DNA from: Anthopleura xanthogrammica
Taxonomy: Eukaryota > Cnidaria > Anthozoa > Actiniaria > Actiniidae
Reading direction: 5' to 3'
Assembly: GCA_964019055.1 (NCBI GenBank)
Contig: OZ025216.1
Coordinates: 12,546,414-12,610,413, forward strand
Length of the DNA stretch: 64,000 nucleotides
The position numbers and the translations under genes are program-made. How positions within the stretch are numbered: the stretch's first letter is position 1; the number at the start of each line of letters is the position of its first letter. Below the pieces are notes generated by a model, which had not been told where the DNA came from, ran no database searches, and worked only from the letters and a program-made list of their open reading frames with translations. Below are positions 1 through 17,743 of this stretch, piece by piece.

Positions 1-739
1 TGTAAAGAATTTTTATTTCAGATCACGTGTCATTCCTTTGCGTCCAATTCTTGGGGTGACACCACTTGACTCAAAATCTCTTGAGATATGAATAACAATG
101 AAACAGCCGCCATGTTGGTTGTTACAACAAGAGAATTTTAATGAGGAATGCTTTGTCTAGTCAACCAACATTGCAACCAGCGACGTAACGTGCACACGGA
201 GAATATGCGAAAAAATTGGAATAGGGCTCAAACAAAAATAGACTACGTCCTAAGGAAAGCAGGAAAATGTTTTCATATATTTTCTTTCCTTAAACTAATC
301 ATGTGGAAAAGTTTTCATCAGAAAAAAATCCAGTCTTCAACATTACAATGTTTGCCATCTTGTTCTTGTCCGCCATCTTGGACAAAATTAGTGGGATTTG
401 GTAACGAAAACCCTTCGCCGATGGCCCTCAGACTCACTTTTACGGTAACTGAGGACTAAAGTATCGATTTAGAAGTCCAAAGACACCCCAAAATAAATTG
501 ACTCGGATAAAAACTCAATTGTAAGCATTTATGCTTGACTCCAAAATTTTGATGACGAAAATTGATTTCAAATTTTATTGTCTCAAAAACCGTGGGATAG
601 CCAATTTTTCTTCCCTTATTTTGAATGAGCGCTCAAATTCTGTGGTAAAAATATAATTTATAATAATTTTTTGCAAAAGTAGTCAGCCACCTTAACAACA
701 AAGGGGGCGAAGCTTCATTATTTGAGTCCTTTTTTTTAG
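1..739. other. Upstream intron of BHMT, no exon recognised
   Basis: This stretch precedes the first BHMT exon seen here and probably belongs to a BHMT intron. The polypyrimidine tract and acceptor TTTTTTTTAG end at 739. A copy of the recurring motif GCCGCCATGTTGG lies at 106-118. A 103-codon open frame at 148-459 has no family motif, and I do not regard it as coding. Confidence 0.5.
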
Positions 740-1793
740 CGATGGAGCCCCGTGCATTAACCAGATGGGACTGTCACAAATTTGCTCGTAAAGCTTATGA
801 CATGGGTATCAGATATATTGGAGGATGTTGTGGATTTGAACCTTACCATATCAGAGCTCTGGCTGAAGAGGTATGTCCAACTAAAGTATGATTTCTATTA
901 GGCCATGCACTACAATAGAAAATTCACTATAATCCGACTCTCAAACCCATTCCAAGGGACAGCGAGGGTTTGTTTTATTCTTTATAATAATATTTCTATC
1001 CAATAATGGAAAAATAAAGGGGGGAGCTAACCCCCTTCCTATGCTCGGCTACAGACCCATTAGGTCTTAGTTTTGCTATTCTTTCCAAGGGGCTGATCCA
1101 AGGGAGGGGAGCCGGAGGTGGACTCCCCCCTTCACTCCTCGGAGCAACTTTCTCCCCTGTAGGTTTAACATACCCTATTTTTAGAAAGAAAGAAAGACAT
1201 TTTAGTTACTCATATGTGTTATGTATAATAATTACTTAGACAGGGGAAAGTAAACTTTTCTTTTTCTAAGCCATGCTATTTTCCCTTTTCACAGCTTGCA
1301 CAAGAACGAGGACGGTTGCCTCCAGGAAGCGCTAAGCATGACGTAACAGCTTTCAAAAACCATGCAGAACCACATATGAGGCTTAGGTCAGTCACTGTTG
1401 GTTGTCTTTTCGTTTTCATGGTTTAGTTCGGTTTGGTTTAGCTAATCGGTTCGCCGGGTCCCGTTCGGTTTGTTTCGGCCGATCGTGGATTGATTCGGTT
1501 TGTTTCGGCCGATCGTGGATTGATTCGGTTTGTTTCAGCCGATCGTGGATTGATTCGGTTTGGTTCGGCCGATCGTGGATTGATACGATCCCGTTCGGTT
1601 TGGTTCGGACGGTTTGGATATGATTTGGTTGAGTCTGGCTCAAACTTGTTTGTGTGGTAATAATCAATCTTTCAGGGTGATTTTTTTCTTTCACAGAAGT
1701 AACCGTGCTTACTGGGAGAACCTCGTTCCCTGTACTGGTCGCCCAGATTCTAAACCTCTCGCTCAAACTGATGGAAGCTGGAAGAATATCTGA
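740..1793 (+). CDS. BHMT: Betaine-homocysteine S-methyltransferase, C-terminal exons
   Basis: Three exons were read: 740-870, 1295-1386 and 1697-1793 (stop TGA at 1791-1793). All junctions are GT-AG and in phase. The first encodes [20 protein letters not shown], with the adjacent cysteines of the GGCCGF zinc site that activates homocysteine in this family. The second encodes [16 protein letters not shown] and the third [13 protein letters not shown], both matching the BHMT C-terminus. The cytosolic enzyme moves a methyl group from betaine to homocysteine, giving dimethylglycine and methionine. The protein ends soon after the YWENL segment, so it lacks the longer tail of vertebrate BHMT. The N-terminal barrel exons lie outside the window, before base 1. 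Family and exon calls are firm; choosing BHMT over a BHMT2-like paralogue is inference. Confidence 0.93.
1466..1615. repeat. 30-bp minisatellite in BHMT intron
   Basis: Four near-identical 30-bp units start at 1466, 1496, 1526 and 1556, followed by a decayed unit. Each contains TTTCGGCCGATCGTGGATTG or a close variant. The array lies in the intron between the last two BHMT exons. Because 30 is a multiple of 3, it produces long open frames on both strands that are not genes. Confidence 0.9.
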
Positions 1794-2780
1794 TGGTCCT
1801 CTAACCTCAACACAGGGAGCCCATGGACACTGAATTCCTTTAAAATAAAAGAAGAAAATGATGAAAGAACTAATATGTTTTAATAAGGCCCAGCTCAAAC
1901 GTGGAACCTCCACATCTCCAGGATTTTGCCTTAGGGGAGCGCAAAACCCGTTTTCAGAACATCAACCAAAACAAACGGCCAACACGATGAAGGGGGGTCC
2001 CTGGCTACGCCCCTGCCATGAGCCGAACCTAATGACATCAAAGAAGACTGCCTTATTATCCATTGTTTTCAATGCGTTCGGCTCATGAGAAGATCGACGT
2101 TTGAAATGGGCATTAGAAAACATATTATTTCATTAGTTTTCTTTACGAGGCTTTTATTCAGCCTTTGATCTAGAATGTCTTTGTATTGTTCGTTTATTGC
2201 TTTGTTCAAAATATAATATATTGGTTTTTCATTATTAGTCATTTGTAGAGAAAAAAGCCGATTTTTAAAATGATACATATTAAAAATTCAATTCAATTCT
2301 TTTGTTGTTGTTGTTGTTGTTGTCATTTCTAATATTAGCCTTTCCGGAGTTGCAGAATGGTGCTGTTTTAGGGGACGCTTTCATACTTATTACGGCGTCT
2401 TCCTCGCTTGATGATAGTGAAGAGTGATAGAAAATCAAAGGCTCCATTTCCCCCTGTCCATACCCATAATGGAATACTGGGACACTGAGTCCTTATGCTT
2501 TTTTAAACATTTAGCTGACAGTTTTACAACAGAATATTTTTCTGATAGTTCCTTTGATTTCGCTGTTTCATTTTTGCAGAACTCAGTGTTTTGCAGGACA
2601 ATGTTAAAATACAGATCAAATATCACTCTGAGTAAGAGCTTTGGACTTTTCTGAGACTTAAAATGTATTGGATTCAATTGTCAATAGTTTTGAGGTACTA
2701 AAAGTGCTTGAACACAGGGCCGGCCATAAACATCACAACGGACTGTGATTTGTTAGAAAAGTTAATGCTACTTAGCTGGC

Positions 2781-2890
2781 TATAGATCCCTTTCATACAC
2801 GTGATATCAAAGCAATCTCCTGAGAGTTAGAACCTATTGTTTTGTCCTCCAAATTGAGCTGTATTCCGACGTGCTGCAAGGGGTCTATAC
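2781..2890. repeat. Short hairpin MITE, family with two further copies
   Basis: It begins TAGATCCCTTTCA and ends GCAAGGGGTCTA, which are imperfect inverted repeats. Internal text such as CCTATTGTTTTGTCCTCCAA recurs at 30462-30595 and 36534-36665, both in PNPLA6/7 introns. It has no coding capacity. Confidence 0.7.
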
Positions 2891-3736
2891 CCATGAGCCT
2901 TTCAATTCTCTTTCTAACACCTCCTATGCAACAAGACTGGTTTGGCAAAAAGCTTTACCAAATAAGGTATGCACGAGATTCGTAAACCAGCATGACTTCT
3001 CGCTTCTATTTGAATCACCATAAACCAATCATAGTACAGCATTCCACGTGCATCCATCACATGATTCCACAGTAGCAGCATTTGATTGGACGAAAATATC
3101 ACGTAATCAAGACTTTTACAACCTTTGCCTGAGTTCAGTTTCATTCAAAGAAGGAGCTCAGAGGGAACACATGGTAAGTTTAAACGTAAAATCCTTTCAT
3201 TTCCAAATATTTATGAACTTTCTTGTAAATAATAAGCTCCTGCACCAGAGTAAAAATTTTAGAAGAATCTTATGATTCTACTCTAGTTAGTATTTCAAAA
3301 ATTCAACCAATATTCCATGTAGTTGAATTGCAATGCCAGTTCATAAACGAGCCATGACAGCCAAAGTTCTTGTTCTCTAGCTCAACTTGCTTGTAGTTGG
3401 ATGTATTTAAATATTTTTCTCGTAAGTTATCTAAAAGAAATTGCTTTAAATATTTTTTACGTGATGGAAAATTCGTTCTTATTCCAAGACGAAACATTTA
3501 TTCAAGACATTCGACCAAATTTGTTTACTATAAACTGCACTTTCGAAGACGTGTTATAGTTTTGCCTTTCTCATAAATTAAATACTTTGTACAAGAGAAA
3601 AATGGTTGAACGTTTAATGTTCTGTGCAGATTTTTACCATTTACTCAGTGTGTCAAAACTTTTCCCGTAGTTTTCTAACCACGTATTAACACATGTACCT
3701 TGTATCATCCGTTCCAGGTACATGGCCTCAAGCAAG

Positions 3737-3862
3737 ATCCATGAGAGAGTCGCGCAAGATCCATGAAAGAGTCGCGCAAGATCCAACAGAGTCGCACAAG
3801 ATCCATGAAAGAGTCGCGAAAGATCCCACGAGAGAGTCGCGCAAGATCCATGAAAGAGTCGC
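3737..3862. repeat. 22-bp tandem repeat
   Basis: About six units of roughly 22 bp share GCAAGATCCATGAAAGAGTC, with short indels. Two overlapping open frames arise from the repeat and are not taken as genes. Confidence 0.8.
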
Positions 3863-4400
3863 TAGCTTGGTCAACTTATGCAGAGTCATTCGTGTTAACA
3901 CATGAAAGACTGTATCCTATACTCGCTATATGTCTGTGCTCGTGTTAATACATAAGGGGTTAAGTTGGTTGGTCGTTCCTAAATCAAATATGGAACTGAA
4001 AACAATTCTTTAACATGAAGTAATAATTTCTAAAATATTTTGTTCATAAATGTTGTGTCTTCGTCTGATTATTGAAAGTCAAAATTGCTTAGGTTAAGAA
4101 TTAGCAGGGCTTTGAGTATACAAAGCCCTAACAGAAGTATATGTGAAGCTACCACTCGTGAATCTAGGTGGGGTTTAGTGGTTTTTGACTGGCATTGCCA
4201 GGGTCAATTGGCCAATCTTAGGTTAGCTTTTCAATTAGGCAACGTTGGACATCGCTGAAGACGACCTGGATCAACGAATCTACTTTCCTTTCTTTCAAAT
4301 GCGTCTGTGTTTTGATTTAGATAGCTGGAGGATTTGTTATTATATTTAAGCAGTGCTGGTCGGTTTGCCTACATTCCCCTACACACACAAACTTAAACTG

Positions 4401-7400
4401 CGGTTAGCTAGGTCGGTCTTTCGGTTCTTAGTCTAGCGCCGGCCAGTATTATGTGACACGAGTGAACGGCCACTTTTTCTCTCCACGATAGCGAGGGGGA
4501 GAGTGACTGGTTGCTTGGTTACCTGCAACATCAATTACTTTGGCACAGTCAAGGTTTGACCAAGGTCTTGTTTTTGGGTTCCCTTTTGTCGGCTCTGTAG
4601 TCACGAACGGAAAAAGGGGCGGCGAAGCAGGCAAGAGGGAGCTGGGAACTGTTCTTGGATTATGGAGAATGTATACCTAAATTTGATTGGCATTTCGTTT
4701 ACTAAACGGTTTAAAATTTGAAAAACAAATTGGCACTGATTCGGGTTATCTTTTCCTTCTGACTCTTTCTTTCTTTCATTCAATTCGGAACAATAAACCT
4801 TGGCTACACGTGTCATTGAATAACAGTCCTCCAGCTCTTAGTACTAATCTAGTTCACCGAATGTCACGACAGTATCTTTATGTTAATAGTCTATTTTGGT
4901 GTGATTTTTTTCTGTGGTACGTCGTGGCATTCAACTTACCTTTCAGTTCTACAAAGAACAACCAAACTTGGTTGCGATCGACGATAGCTTTAATCAGTGG
5001 TAGCTTCTTGGCCTAGAATTTTTCTAGAATTTTCTATCGTTATCATTATTTATTATTATTATTATCATTATTTATTATTGTTGTCTTTCAATGTTTGAAT
5101 CAATGTTAAATGTTGATACAAATATTGATAATTGTTCACAGCAAATGTGTTCAATTCTCTCCCGATGTTTTGTTCTCAAAACACGGGGCTCAAAAGATTG
5201 TTGCTCTTAAATAACAATCGCGAAACATAGAATTTATCTAAGATATACTTTTCATAAGTTTCTATTATTTCGGCCCGGTTTTTTTCGATGCATTTCGATT
5301 TCTGTAGGTTTCACGAGGTTAGGGCAGTACATAACTAAGGAACTTGGGTTTCGATATTTACTTCTTACTACAATACTTCTAGTAATATATATTTAGGGAT
5401 AGTAGGATTGTGCTCAGACTGCGAATGAGTGAGTGAGCAATCTGTACTTTTCGAACTATGTTCTCAACTATGTGATGGGAGTTTCGATATAATATAGTTC
5501 ATACATGTCTACAAATAGCTATTTTTTCATATCTTTTTACTAAGCTAAGTACTATAGCATAATTTTTGTTTTCCACGGATAATCATTAGGAATACTGATT
5601 CATTCATACAATATATTTTGTTGTCAATATTCATTGCTAGATTAGAACTGAACACTGATTGTATAGGTCAATTTTTCATCACTGTAAAAATAGAAATATA
5701 CTAATAAACTCATGGCTTATTCAATAATTACAAATGATATTTTTATAAATAAAGTTTCATCGTGTGTTGTATGGTTGTGGGTTTTTGGGTCCTTGGATAT
5801 TCCCGAGCCGGTGGTTGTAAGTAATGGTACGGCAGATTTTCTGACCTATCGATAAAGAGCTGGTGACACAGCTCGCTTACTTCTGTTGAGATCTCGTGGA
5901 ATATCCGCTCCTTTTTCGATTCAATTTGGGCTGTTATGTACTGATTGTTTATTCAATAGTTATAATTGTAAGCATTATCAATAAAGTTTCATCGTGTGTT
6001 GTATGGTTGTGGGTTTTTGGGTCCTTGAATATTCCCGAGCCGGTGGTTGTAAGTAATGGTACGGCAGATTTTCTGACCTATCGATAAAGAGCTGGTGACA
6101 CAGCTCGCTTACTTCTGTTGATATCTCGTGGAATATCCGCCCCTTTTCGATTCAATTTCGGCTTTTTTTTCGGTCACTTGCTCTTACTTTACTTTCTAGT
6201 TGTACATATTTCGTACTTTCGACAAAACATGACTGCTTTTTTGTTTCAGGGATACTAAATTTTCAAGTTTTTCTTTTCAGGGTTTTTCATACTAACCTTT
6301 CTCTTTTCTCGCTGCAGATGACAAACTCCGCGTTTCTTTAGCTACGCATGCGCATAAAATTATCAATTTTTGGCGCGAAAATATGGCTTGAATCTTTTAC
6401 CTTGCAGAAAATGTTTATTTATTTTTTGATTGTAAACCACCATTGTCAATAAAATCCTAGTATTTTTTGGTTAGTTAGATTCTTGTATAGTTTACTGAGT
6501 CGTGTTGTAAGAATATTATCTTCAATAAAATTATCTGGCATTCCTGTGTTTGCTTTTGTTTGCGTTTTCGATGCCTTTTCTTCTAGTATTTCTTGCCATA
6601 AGTTTACTGACTAACTTTTGACTTCAATTCTTTTTCAGGTATTTACTAAATTTCTATATTTTTTCGCTTCAGAACTCTTGTCCTTTGTACCCGATTTCCT
6701 TGGCTGTACTATAACCATTTTTTTTCAATTGGCTATCTACTCTTTGCAGGAGTTCACTCCAGTCAGTTACAGTCAACTACACAGTGTTTCTGTAAAGATT
6801 TAATATTGATTTTTCTCTTTTTTTCTTTCTTTTTCTCTTGATTTAAATTTTAGGGGTTTTCTGGCCCTTGCAAACCGAGCCTTACACCTGCCATGCAAAC
6901 GACAAATCATCAGTGTTTGCCTACAAGACTCCGTGGTTTCCTTCCTCCATTAAGAGTATTGTTTCTAGTGTGCAATTTTAATCTTTGAATTTGAGTACTT
7001 GCTCATCAGCAATCCACTAACCTTGCTTTCTTTTTTCTTATGTTTAATTTGTCTACAGTTCGTTAAGCATCAACTTTAACTCGCCTTCCTCAGCCCTACC
7101 TCAGCCCTACCTCAGCCCTACCTCGTGACAAGATTCAGTTGAAACGTCTTGCTCCAGCTTGGTAAAACTGACAAATGCATATTTTTTCTTTATTGATTTT
7201 TATGCCCACGATTTTCACCTTCACTAAACCTAACGAGCATGTTTCTTACTTTCTTTCTTTCAGGTTCATTTTCTGGAGCGTCTTCTTCGCAGTTTCCACC
7301 ATCCTCAGTTGAACCTTGGCGGCCATTTTTGACAATAACCTAAAACTTAAAGCTACGTGCACACTTTGAAAATAAATTCTAAACTTATAATTAAATCTAA

Positions 7401-8340
7401 ACTGACTAACCTAAACTGTAAACATAACAAAACTCTAAATTAATAACACGACCTTTAAACTCAATAAAAACTGAACCAATAAAAAACATTGAAAACATTT
7501 GTTGTTCTTTTTGTGTTTCTTGTTCAGGTTACTGTATACCAGCTGAGATGGGATCAGTTCGTTATCTTTAAAGTCAACTGTGGAATGGACAAGCATTCAC
7601 GTCTTTCATTGGATGAAGTACCATGTAACTTAGTTTTTAGTTAAGAAAGAGGACTCTTTAAATCATGTGTAAAAACAAGCGATGTTATATGATTAGATTC
7701 AGCAATAAAAAATTTCAGGCACAATATTTCGTCTTGTGATAGTTCTATACTATTCAATAGATACTCAGTACTGGTTGTTTAGAATAATTTTCATTTACAC
7801 TTGTTTTCAATAAGTGGTTTCAACCAACCTTTGAAATACGATAGTTGTACATACGTAACCCTGTAGTAACCCTTTACAAAAATGTAAATATTTTGCCCCT
7901 TAGTACCAGGGAGGTCAAGGTATTTGTGCTGTTTAGTGTTAATTTGTGGCTGGATAAAAAACGAAATGGAAAAACTCGACTAACTTTATTCACATGTGAT
8001 GCCAAGTCTTGGAATTGTACCCCAGACCCCAGAGGCGAGGGACACGTGATATACTGCTTAAACACACTTGATCTAAACGTGCTTTTAGATCTAGAACTAG
8101 TGATGTGCATCAAAGCTCACAAAGCACTCTGGGAAAGTGAGTTCATTAAAAATGTAACAGGGAAATCAAAGGAACTATCAGAAGAAAAAAAACTCTACTA
8201 TTTTCGTCTGCTGAAATCCTTTTATTTCCATAGAAAATGTCGAAGGAAAAATTATCAGATGAATTTTTAGAGAAACCAAAAAAGCATAAGAACTCACTTT
8301 CCCATCATGCTTTGTGCTAGAATTGAGCTCATGCACATTG
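4401..8340. other. Intergenic or non-coding transcript region
   Basis: No protein family could be recognised. Several good splice-acceptor-like tracts occur (near 6280, 6317, 6640 and 7261), and polyadenylation-like AATAAA signals are frequent, so a spliced non-coding RNA is possible but not shown. A 232-bp tandem duplication lies at 5747-6180. Three CCTCAGCCCTAC-type units lie near 7090-7122. The 141-codon frame at 7845-8270 has no recognisable domain. Confidence 0.4.
5747..6180. repeat. 232-bp tandem duplication, two copies
   Basis: The segment around GGGTCCTTGGATATTCCCGA at 5761-5930 recurs about 232 bp downstream at 5993-6170 with only a few differences. Both copies are preceded by AATAAAGTTTCATCG and contain GAGCTGGTGACACAGCTCGC, a short perfect hairpin (GAGCTG/CAGCTC). 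The function is unknown. The high identity points to recent duplication or conservation. Confidence 0.85.
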
Positions 8341-8446
8341 GTTATTTAGTGAAGGGGGCGTAAGGGAAGATATCTCGTGGATGAAGCTTCTTCATAGTTA
8401 CTTGCGCAGGAGTGCACGTAGTAACTTGCGTCTCCCAACACCCATC

Positions 8447-8525
8447 CCAACTTAGTAGTGTACGAGAGCACACTTGACTTGCTGTCAAGAGGACTGGGTG
8501 CGATCCCCAGCTGAGTTTGGTGTAG
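8447..8525 (+). repeat. tRNA-like SINE head or tRNA pseudogene
   Basis: A T-arm-like stem CTGGG/CCCAG with loop TGCGATC is preceded by an anticodon-like stem CTTGA/TCAAG, with pol III A-box-like and B-box-like spacing. The loop bases deviate from a functional tRNA and no clean acceptor stem closes it. A tRNA-derived SINE or a pseudogene is more likely than a working tRNA. Confidence 0.4.
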
Positions 8526-9231
8526 TTACGAGACGAGCAATCCTGTCTACTTCCGAAAAACAGCGGGCTTTCCTTACATGTTAACGATTGAATTTTTAAC
8601 CGTAGAAAAGTTTGACCAGTACATAGTACCATTTACACGGAATCCTCACTTTAATTTGCATGGCTAGGCGTTTGAATTTTTATCCGGATATCACAGCTCC
8701 ATGTAAACGGAGCGCCTTAACGTACAACTTTAAACTTTTTGAACGGTTAAAAAATTGTCCGTTACTCAGGCCCGTAACTAGGGGGGTGCACAGGGTGCGT
8801 CCGTCCCCCCCCCCCCCCCCCAAGACCCAAAGGTCCAATTTTTGGTCCACATTTTGGTTACGCCATGTCAAATATTACATACACTGTGGTCCCGCCAAAA
8901 ACGGCCTGGGTACGTGCCTGGTTACCGTGTTACCTACGATCTAAAAACAAACCTAAAATTTGCCGCGTATAAAGCTTTGAGCTGTAAAAAATCATCATTT
9001 GAGGGATTGCCTCAAAACCAATTAGAAATATCCAAGCTTAATTACCTCTATATCTCACCAAAACGTACTGACTTCTTTACTCAACCTTGTTGGATATATC
9101 AAATTAAAGTCTATGACAAAATCATATAATTTCAATGGTTTCCTTAAAACGGCTTCATGTTTAATGGCCCTATAGCAGATCCCTTTACCCCAAAAATGGC
9201 CATAAAAGACCTATTTTTTAAAATTCATTAA

Positions 9232-12065
9232 TAATGGATATTTTTCAAAAGGTGTGAAAATGGACCAAAATCGATGAAAACCATGGGCTATAGTCCATGC
9301 GTTTTAGCCAAAAACGATCGATTTTTCATTCTTCATAAAAAATGGATATTTTTCAAAAGGTGTGAAAATGGACCAAAATCGATGAAAACCATATGCTATA
9401 GTCCATGCGTTTTAGCCAAAAACGATCGATTTTTCATTCTTCATAAAAAATGGATATTTTTCAAAAGGTGTGAAAATGGACCAAAATCGATGAAAACCAT
9501 GGGCTATAGTCCATGCTTTTTCGCCAAAAATGATCCATTTTTCATTCTTCATAAAAATGGATATTTTTCAAAAGGTGTGAAAATGGACCAAAATCGATCA
9601 AAACCATGGGCTATAGTCCATGCTTTTTAGCCAAAAATGATCGATTTTTTATTCTTCATAAAAAATGGATATTTTTCAAAAGGCGTGAAAATGGACCAAA
9701 ATCGATGAAGACCAGGGGCTATAGTCCATGCTTTTTAGCCAAAAATGATCCATTTTTCATTCTTCATAAAAATGGATATTTTTCAAAAGGTGTGAAAATG
9801 GACCAAAATCGATCAAAACCATGGGCTATAGTCCATGCTTTTTAGCCAAAAATGATCGATTTTTTATTCTTCATAAAAAATGGATATTTTTCAAAAGGCG
9901 TGAAAATGGACCAAAATCGATGAAAACCATGGGCTATAGTCCATGCTTTTTCGCCAAAAATGATCGATTTTCCATTCTTCATAAAAAATGAATATTTTTC
10001 AAAAGGTGTGAAAATGGACCAAAATCGATCAAAACCATGGGCTATAGTCCATGTTTTTTAGCCAAAAATGATCGATTTTCCATTCTTCATAAAAAATGGA
10101 TATTTTTCAAAAGGTGTGAAAATGGACCAAAATCGATCAAAACCATGGGCTATAGTCCATGCTTTTTAGCCAAAAATGATCGATTTTCCATTCTTCATCA
10201 AAAATGGATATTTTTCAAAAGGTGTGAAAATGGACCAAAATCGATGAAAACCATGGGCTATAGTCCATGCTTTTTCGCCAAAAATGATCGATTTTCCATT
10301 CTTCATAAAAAATGGATATTTTTCAAAAGGTGTTAAAATGGACCAAAATCGATGAAGACCAGGGGCTATAGTCCATGCTTTTTAGCCAAAAATGATCGAT
10401 TTTCCATTCTTCATCAAAAATGGATATTTTTCAAAAGGTGTGAAAATGGACCAAAATCGATGAAGACCAGGGGCTATAGTCCATGCTTTTTAGCCAAAAA
10501 TGATCCATTTTTCATTGTTCACAAAAAATGGATATTTTTCAAAAGGTGTGAAAATGGACCAAAATCGATCAAAACCATGGGCTATAGTCCATGCTTTTTA
10601 GCCAAAAATGATCGATTTTCCATTCTTCATCAAAAATGGATATTTTTCAAAAGGTGTGAAAATGGACCAAAATCGATGAAAACCATGGGCTATAGTCCAT
10701 GCTTTTTAGCCAAAAATGATCGATTTTCCATTCTTCAAAAAAAATGAATAATTTTCAGAAGGTGTGAAAATGGACCCAAATCGATCAAAACCATGGGCTA
10801 TAGTCCATGCTTTTTAGCGAAAAATGATCGATTTTCCATTCTTCAAAAAAAATGAATAATTTTCAAAAGGTGTGAAAATGGACCAAAATCGATCAAAACC
10901 ATGGGCTATAGTCCATGCTTTTTAGCCAAAAATGATCGATTTTCCATTCTTCATAAAAAATGGATATTTTTCAAAAGGTGTGAAAATGGACCAAAATCGA
11001 GGAAAACCATGGGCTATAGTCCATGCTTTTTAGCCAAAAATGATCCATTTTCCATTCTTCATAAAAAATGGATATTTTTCAAAAGGTGTGAAAATGGACC
11101 AAAATCGAGGAAAACCATGGGCTATAGTCCATGCTTTTTAGCCAAAAATGATCCATTTTCCATTCTTCAAAAAAAATGAATAATTTTCAAAAGGTGTGAA
11201 AATGGACCAAAATCGAGGAAAACCATGGGCTATAGTCCATGCTTTTTAGCCAAAATTGATCGATTTTCCATTCTTCAAAAAAAATGAATAATTTTCAAAA
11301 GGTGTGAAAATGGACCAAAATCGATCAAAACCATGGGCTATAGTCCATACTTTTTAGCCAAAAATGATCCATTTTCCATTCTTCATAAAAAATGGATATT
11401 TTTCAAAAGGTGTGAAAATGGACCAAAATCGAGGAAAACCATGGGCTATAGTCCATGCTTTTTAGCCAAAAATGATCCATTTTCCATTCCTCATAAAAAA
11501 TGGATATTTTTCAAAAGGTGTGAAAATGGACCAAAATCGAGGAAAACCATGGGCTATAGTCCATGCTTTTTAGCCAAAAATGATCGATTTTCCATTCTTC
11601 ATAAAAATGGATATTTTTCAAAAGGTGTGAAAATGGACCAAAATCGATGAAAACCATGGGCTATAGTCCATGCTTTTTAGCCAAAAATGATCGATTTTCC
11701 ATTCTTCATAAAAAATGGATATTTTTCAAAAGGTGTGAAAATGGACCAAAATCGAGGAAAACCATGGGCTATAGTCCATGCTTTTTAGCCAAAAATGATC
11801 GATTTTTTATTCTTCATAAAAAATGGATATTTTTCAAAAGGTGTGAAAATGGACCAAAATCGAGGAAAACCATGGGCTATAGTCCATGCTTTTTAGCCAA
11901 AAATGATCGATTTTCCATTCTTCATAAAAAATGGATATTTTTCAAAAGGTGTGAAAATGGACCAAAATCGAGGAAAACCATGGGCTATAGTCCATGCTTT
12001 TTAGCCAAAAATGATCGATTTTTCATTTCTCATAGATGTGAAACTGGACCAAAGTTGATCAAAAT
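9232..12065. repeat. 108-bp satellite array, about 26 units
   Basis: Units of 108 bp (107-109) repeat with the core CCATGGGCTATAGTCCATGC, GATCGATTTT and GGTGTGAAAATGGACC. Both ends fade into diverged units, near 9140-9232 and 12040-12096. Because 108 is a multiple of 3, one frame stays open with a 36-residue period (for example MGYSPCFLAKNDRFSILHKK). The frame is broken wherever a unit is 107 bp, so it is a repeat artefact rather than a protein. CATGG and CCATG form a short inverted repeat in every unit. Confidence 0.95.
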
Positions 12066-12557
12066 TGATGGCTGTAGCCCACGACTTTTGGTGTGAAATA
12101 GTAAAACGCCGAAAGGAAACAATTTTAGCGAAAAATTCGATGTTCATTACATGATCTATGGCCACGGGAGTGTTCAGGTCGTTTGTGTGAAGTAACCGTG
12201 CAATTATTTTATTCATCTTGTATGAATTAAATTTAACATTGTGCAGTCTTTAGTATTACTTTTTGTCGTACTACACCCACCACATTGATCATAATACAAA
12301 TATTGTTTCTTCGACAAATATTGTTACTTCGATAAATATTACTTTTGATCGAGACATCAAGCTTTTCAATAACTAAAATTCCTAAGTATACAGCTATTTT
12401 AACAAAGATCTGAGTTGGTTTGGTTTGATGTTGCATGTTGCATATACCAATCTTGAAATGATTTACAGTAAATAATGTCAGCACAGAAGAAACTATGCTG
12501 CGATATTTGCGATAAAATAGGTGCAAAACTGCTTATTCTTTTCTAATTTTTAACGGG

Positions 12558-17122
<4,565 letters not shown>

Positions 17123-17335
17123 CCTGGCCTGAAACTGAGAGGAAGAAAAAATATTAATTTTTACCAAGAATCCAAGCTTGGACCACCGGTCTGCTTGGAT
17201 GCATGGGAATGTCGCAATCTGCTACAAGCCGTAAAATCTGAAGTTTTGAAGTCATGATGCTTGCTGGTGTTTCATGTTATGTTATAAGTACTATTTTCAT
17301 CATTTATCGTATTCCTTCTTATTTGAATTCACCAA

Positions 17336-17473
17336 TTTCCATACATCGGTTCACTGGTCAAACACAAAGCATTCAGTCGAGGCTGCAAGGCTCAAGTTTT
17401 AATAATCCTTTGAATCTAACGTAAAGCCTCGATTAAGTACTTTGTGTGTGACCAGTGAACCGATGTATGGAAA
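17336..17473. mobile_element. Hairpin MITE
   Basis: The inverted arms TTTCCATACATCGGTTCACT and its reverse complement ending CGATGTATGGAAA enclose about 90 bp. Inner parts such as GTCGAGGCT and AAGCCTCGAT also pair. No ORF is present. Confidence 0.8.
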
Positions 17474-17743
17474 GTGGTGATATTATTCTCTCGTAAAAAC
17501 ACACGTACAGGGTTGGCTTCACACCGAATACCGCCCAACACAGCATACTAAGATATTTAAAAAAAACAAATTACAAAAAAATGATCACTATAAATATTTG
17601 ATGAACTTAGAAACTACCTTTTCTTCACCAAGAATAAAAATTGTTTAGCCCCAAAACCCGAACAATTTAGTGTTGGAGTTTCAGTAAAATTTGATGCAAT
17701 GGACGGACACAATTTTATTCTTAGCCACAATCTTCGACAAGTA

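Larger units (their letters stand above)
1794..4400. other. Intergenic, no gene recognised
   Basis: After the BHMT stop I see only short unconnected open frames without domain motifs. The stretch holds a TTG microsatellite near 2300, a hairpin-type repeat at 2781-2890 and a 22-bp tandem repeat at 3737-3862. Confidence 0.6.

Noticed and set aside
7845..8270. 141-codon plus-strand ORF
   Set aside because: Mixed composition with no recognisable motif. It may be a repeat-derived fragment, but I cannot support a gene.
8447..8525. Functional tRNA gene
   Set aside because: T-loop and anticodon loop deviate from consensus and no acceptor stem closes the structure.
9232..12065. CRISPR-like array
   Set aside because: The repeats are contiguous 108-bp units with no unique spacers, and the DNA is from an animal.
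9274..12096. Long open frames with a 36-residue period in the satellite
   Set aside because: They follow from the 108-bp unit being divisible by three and break at every 107-bp unit.
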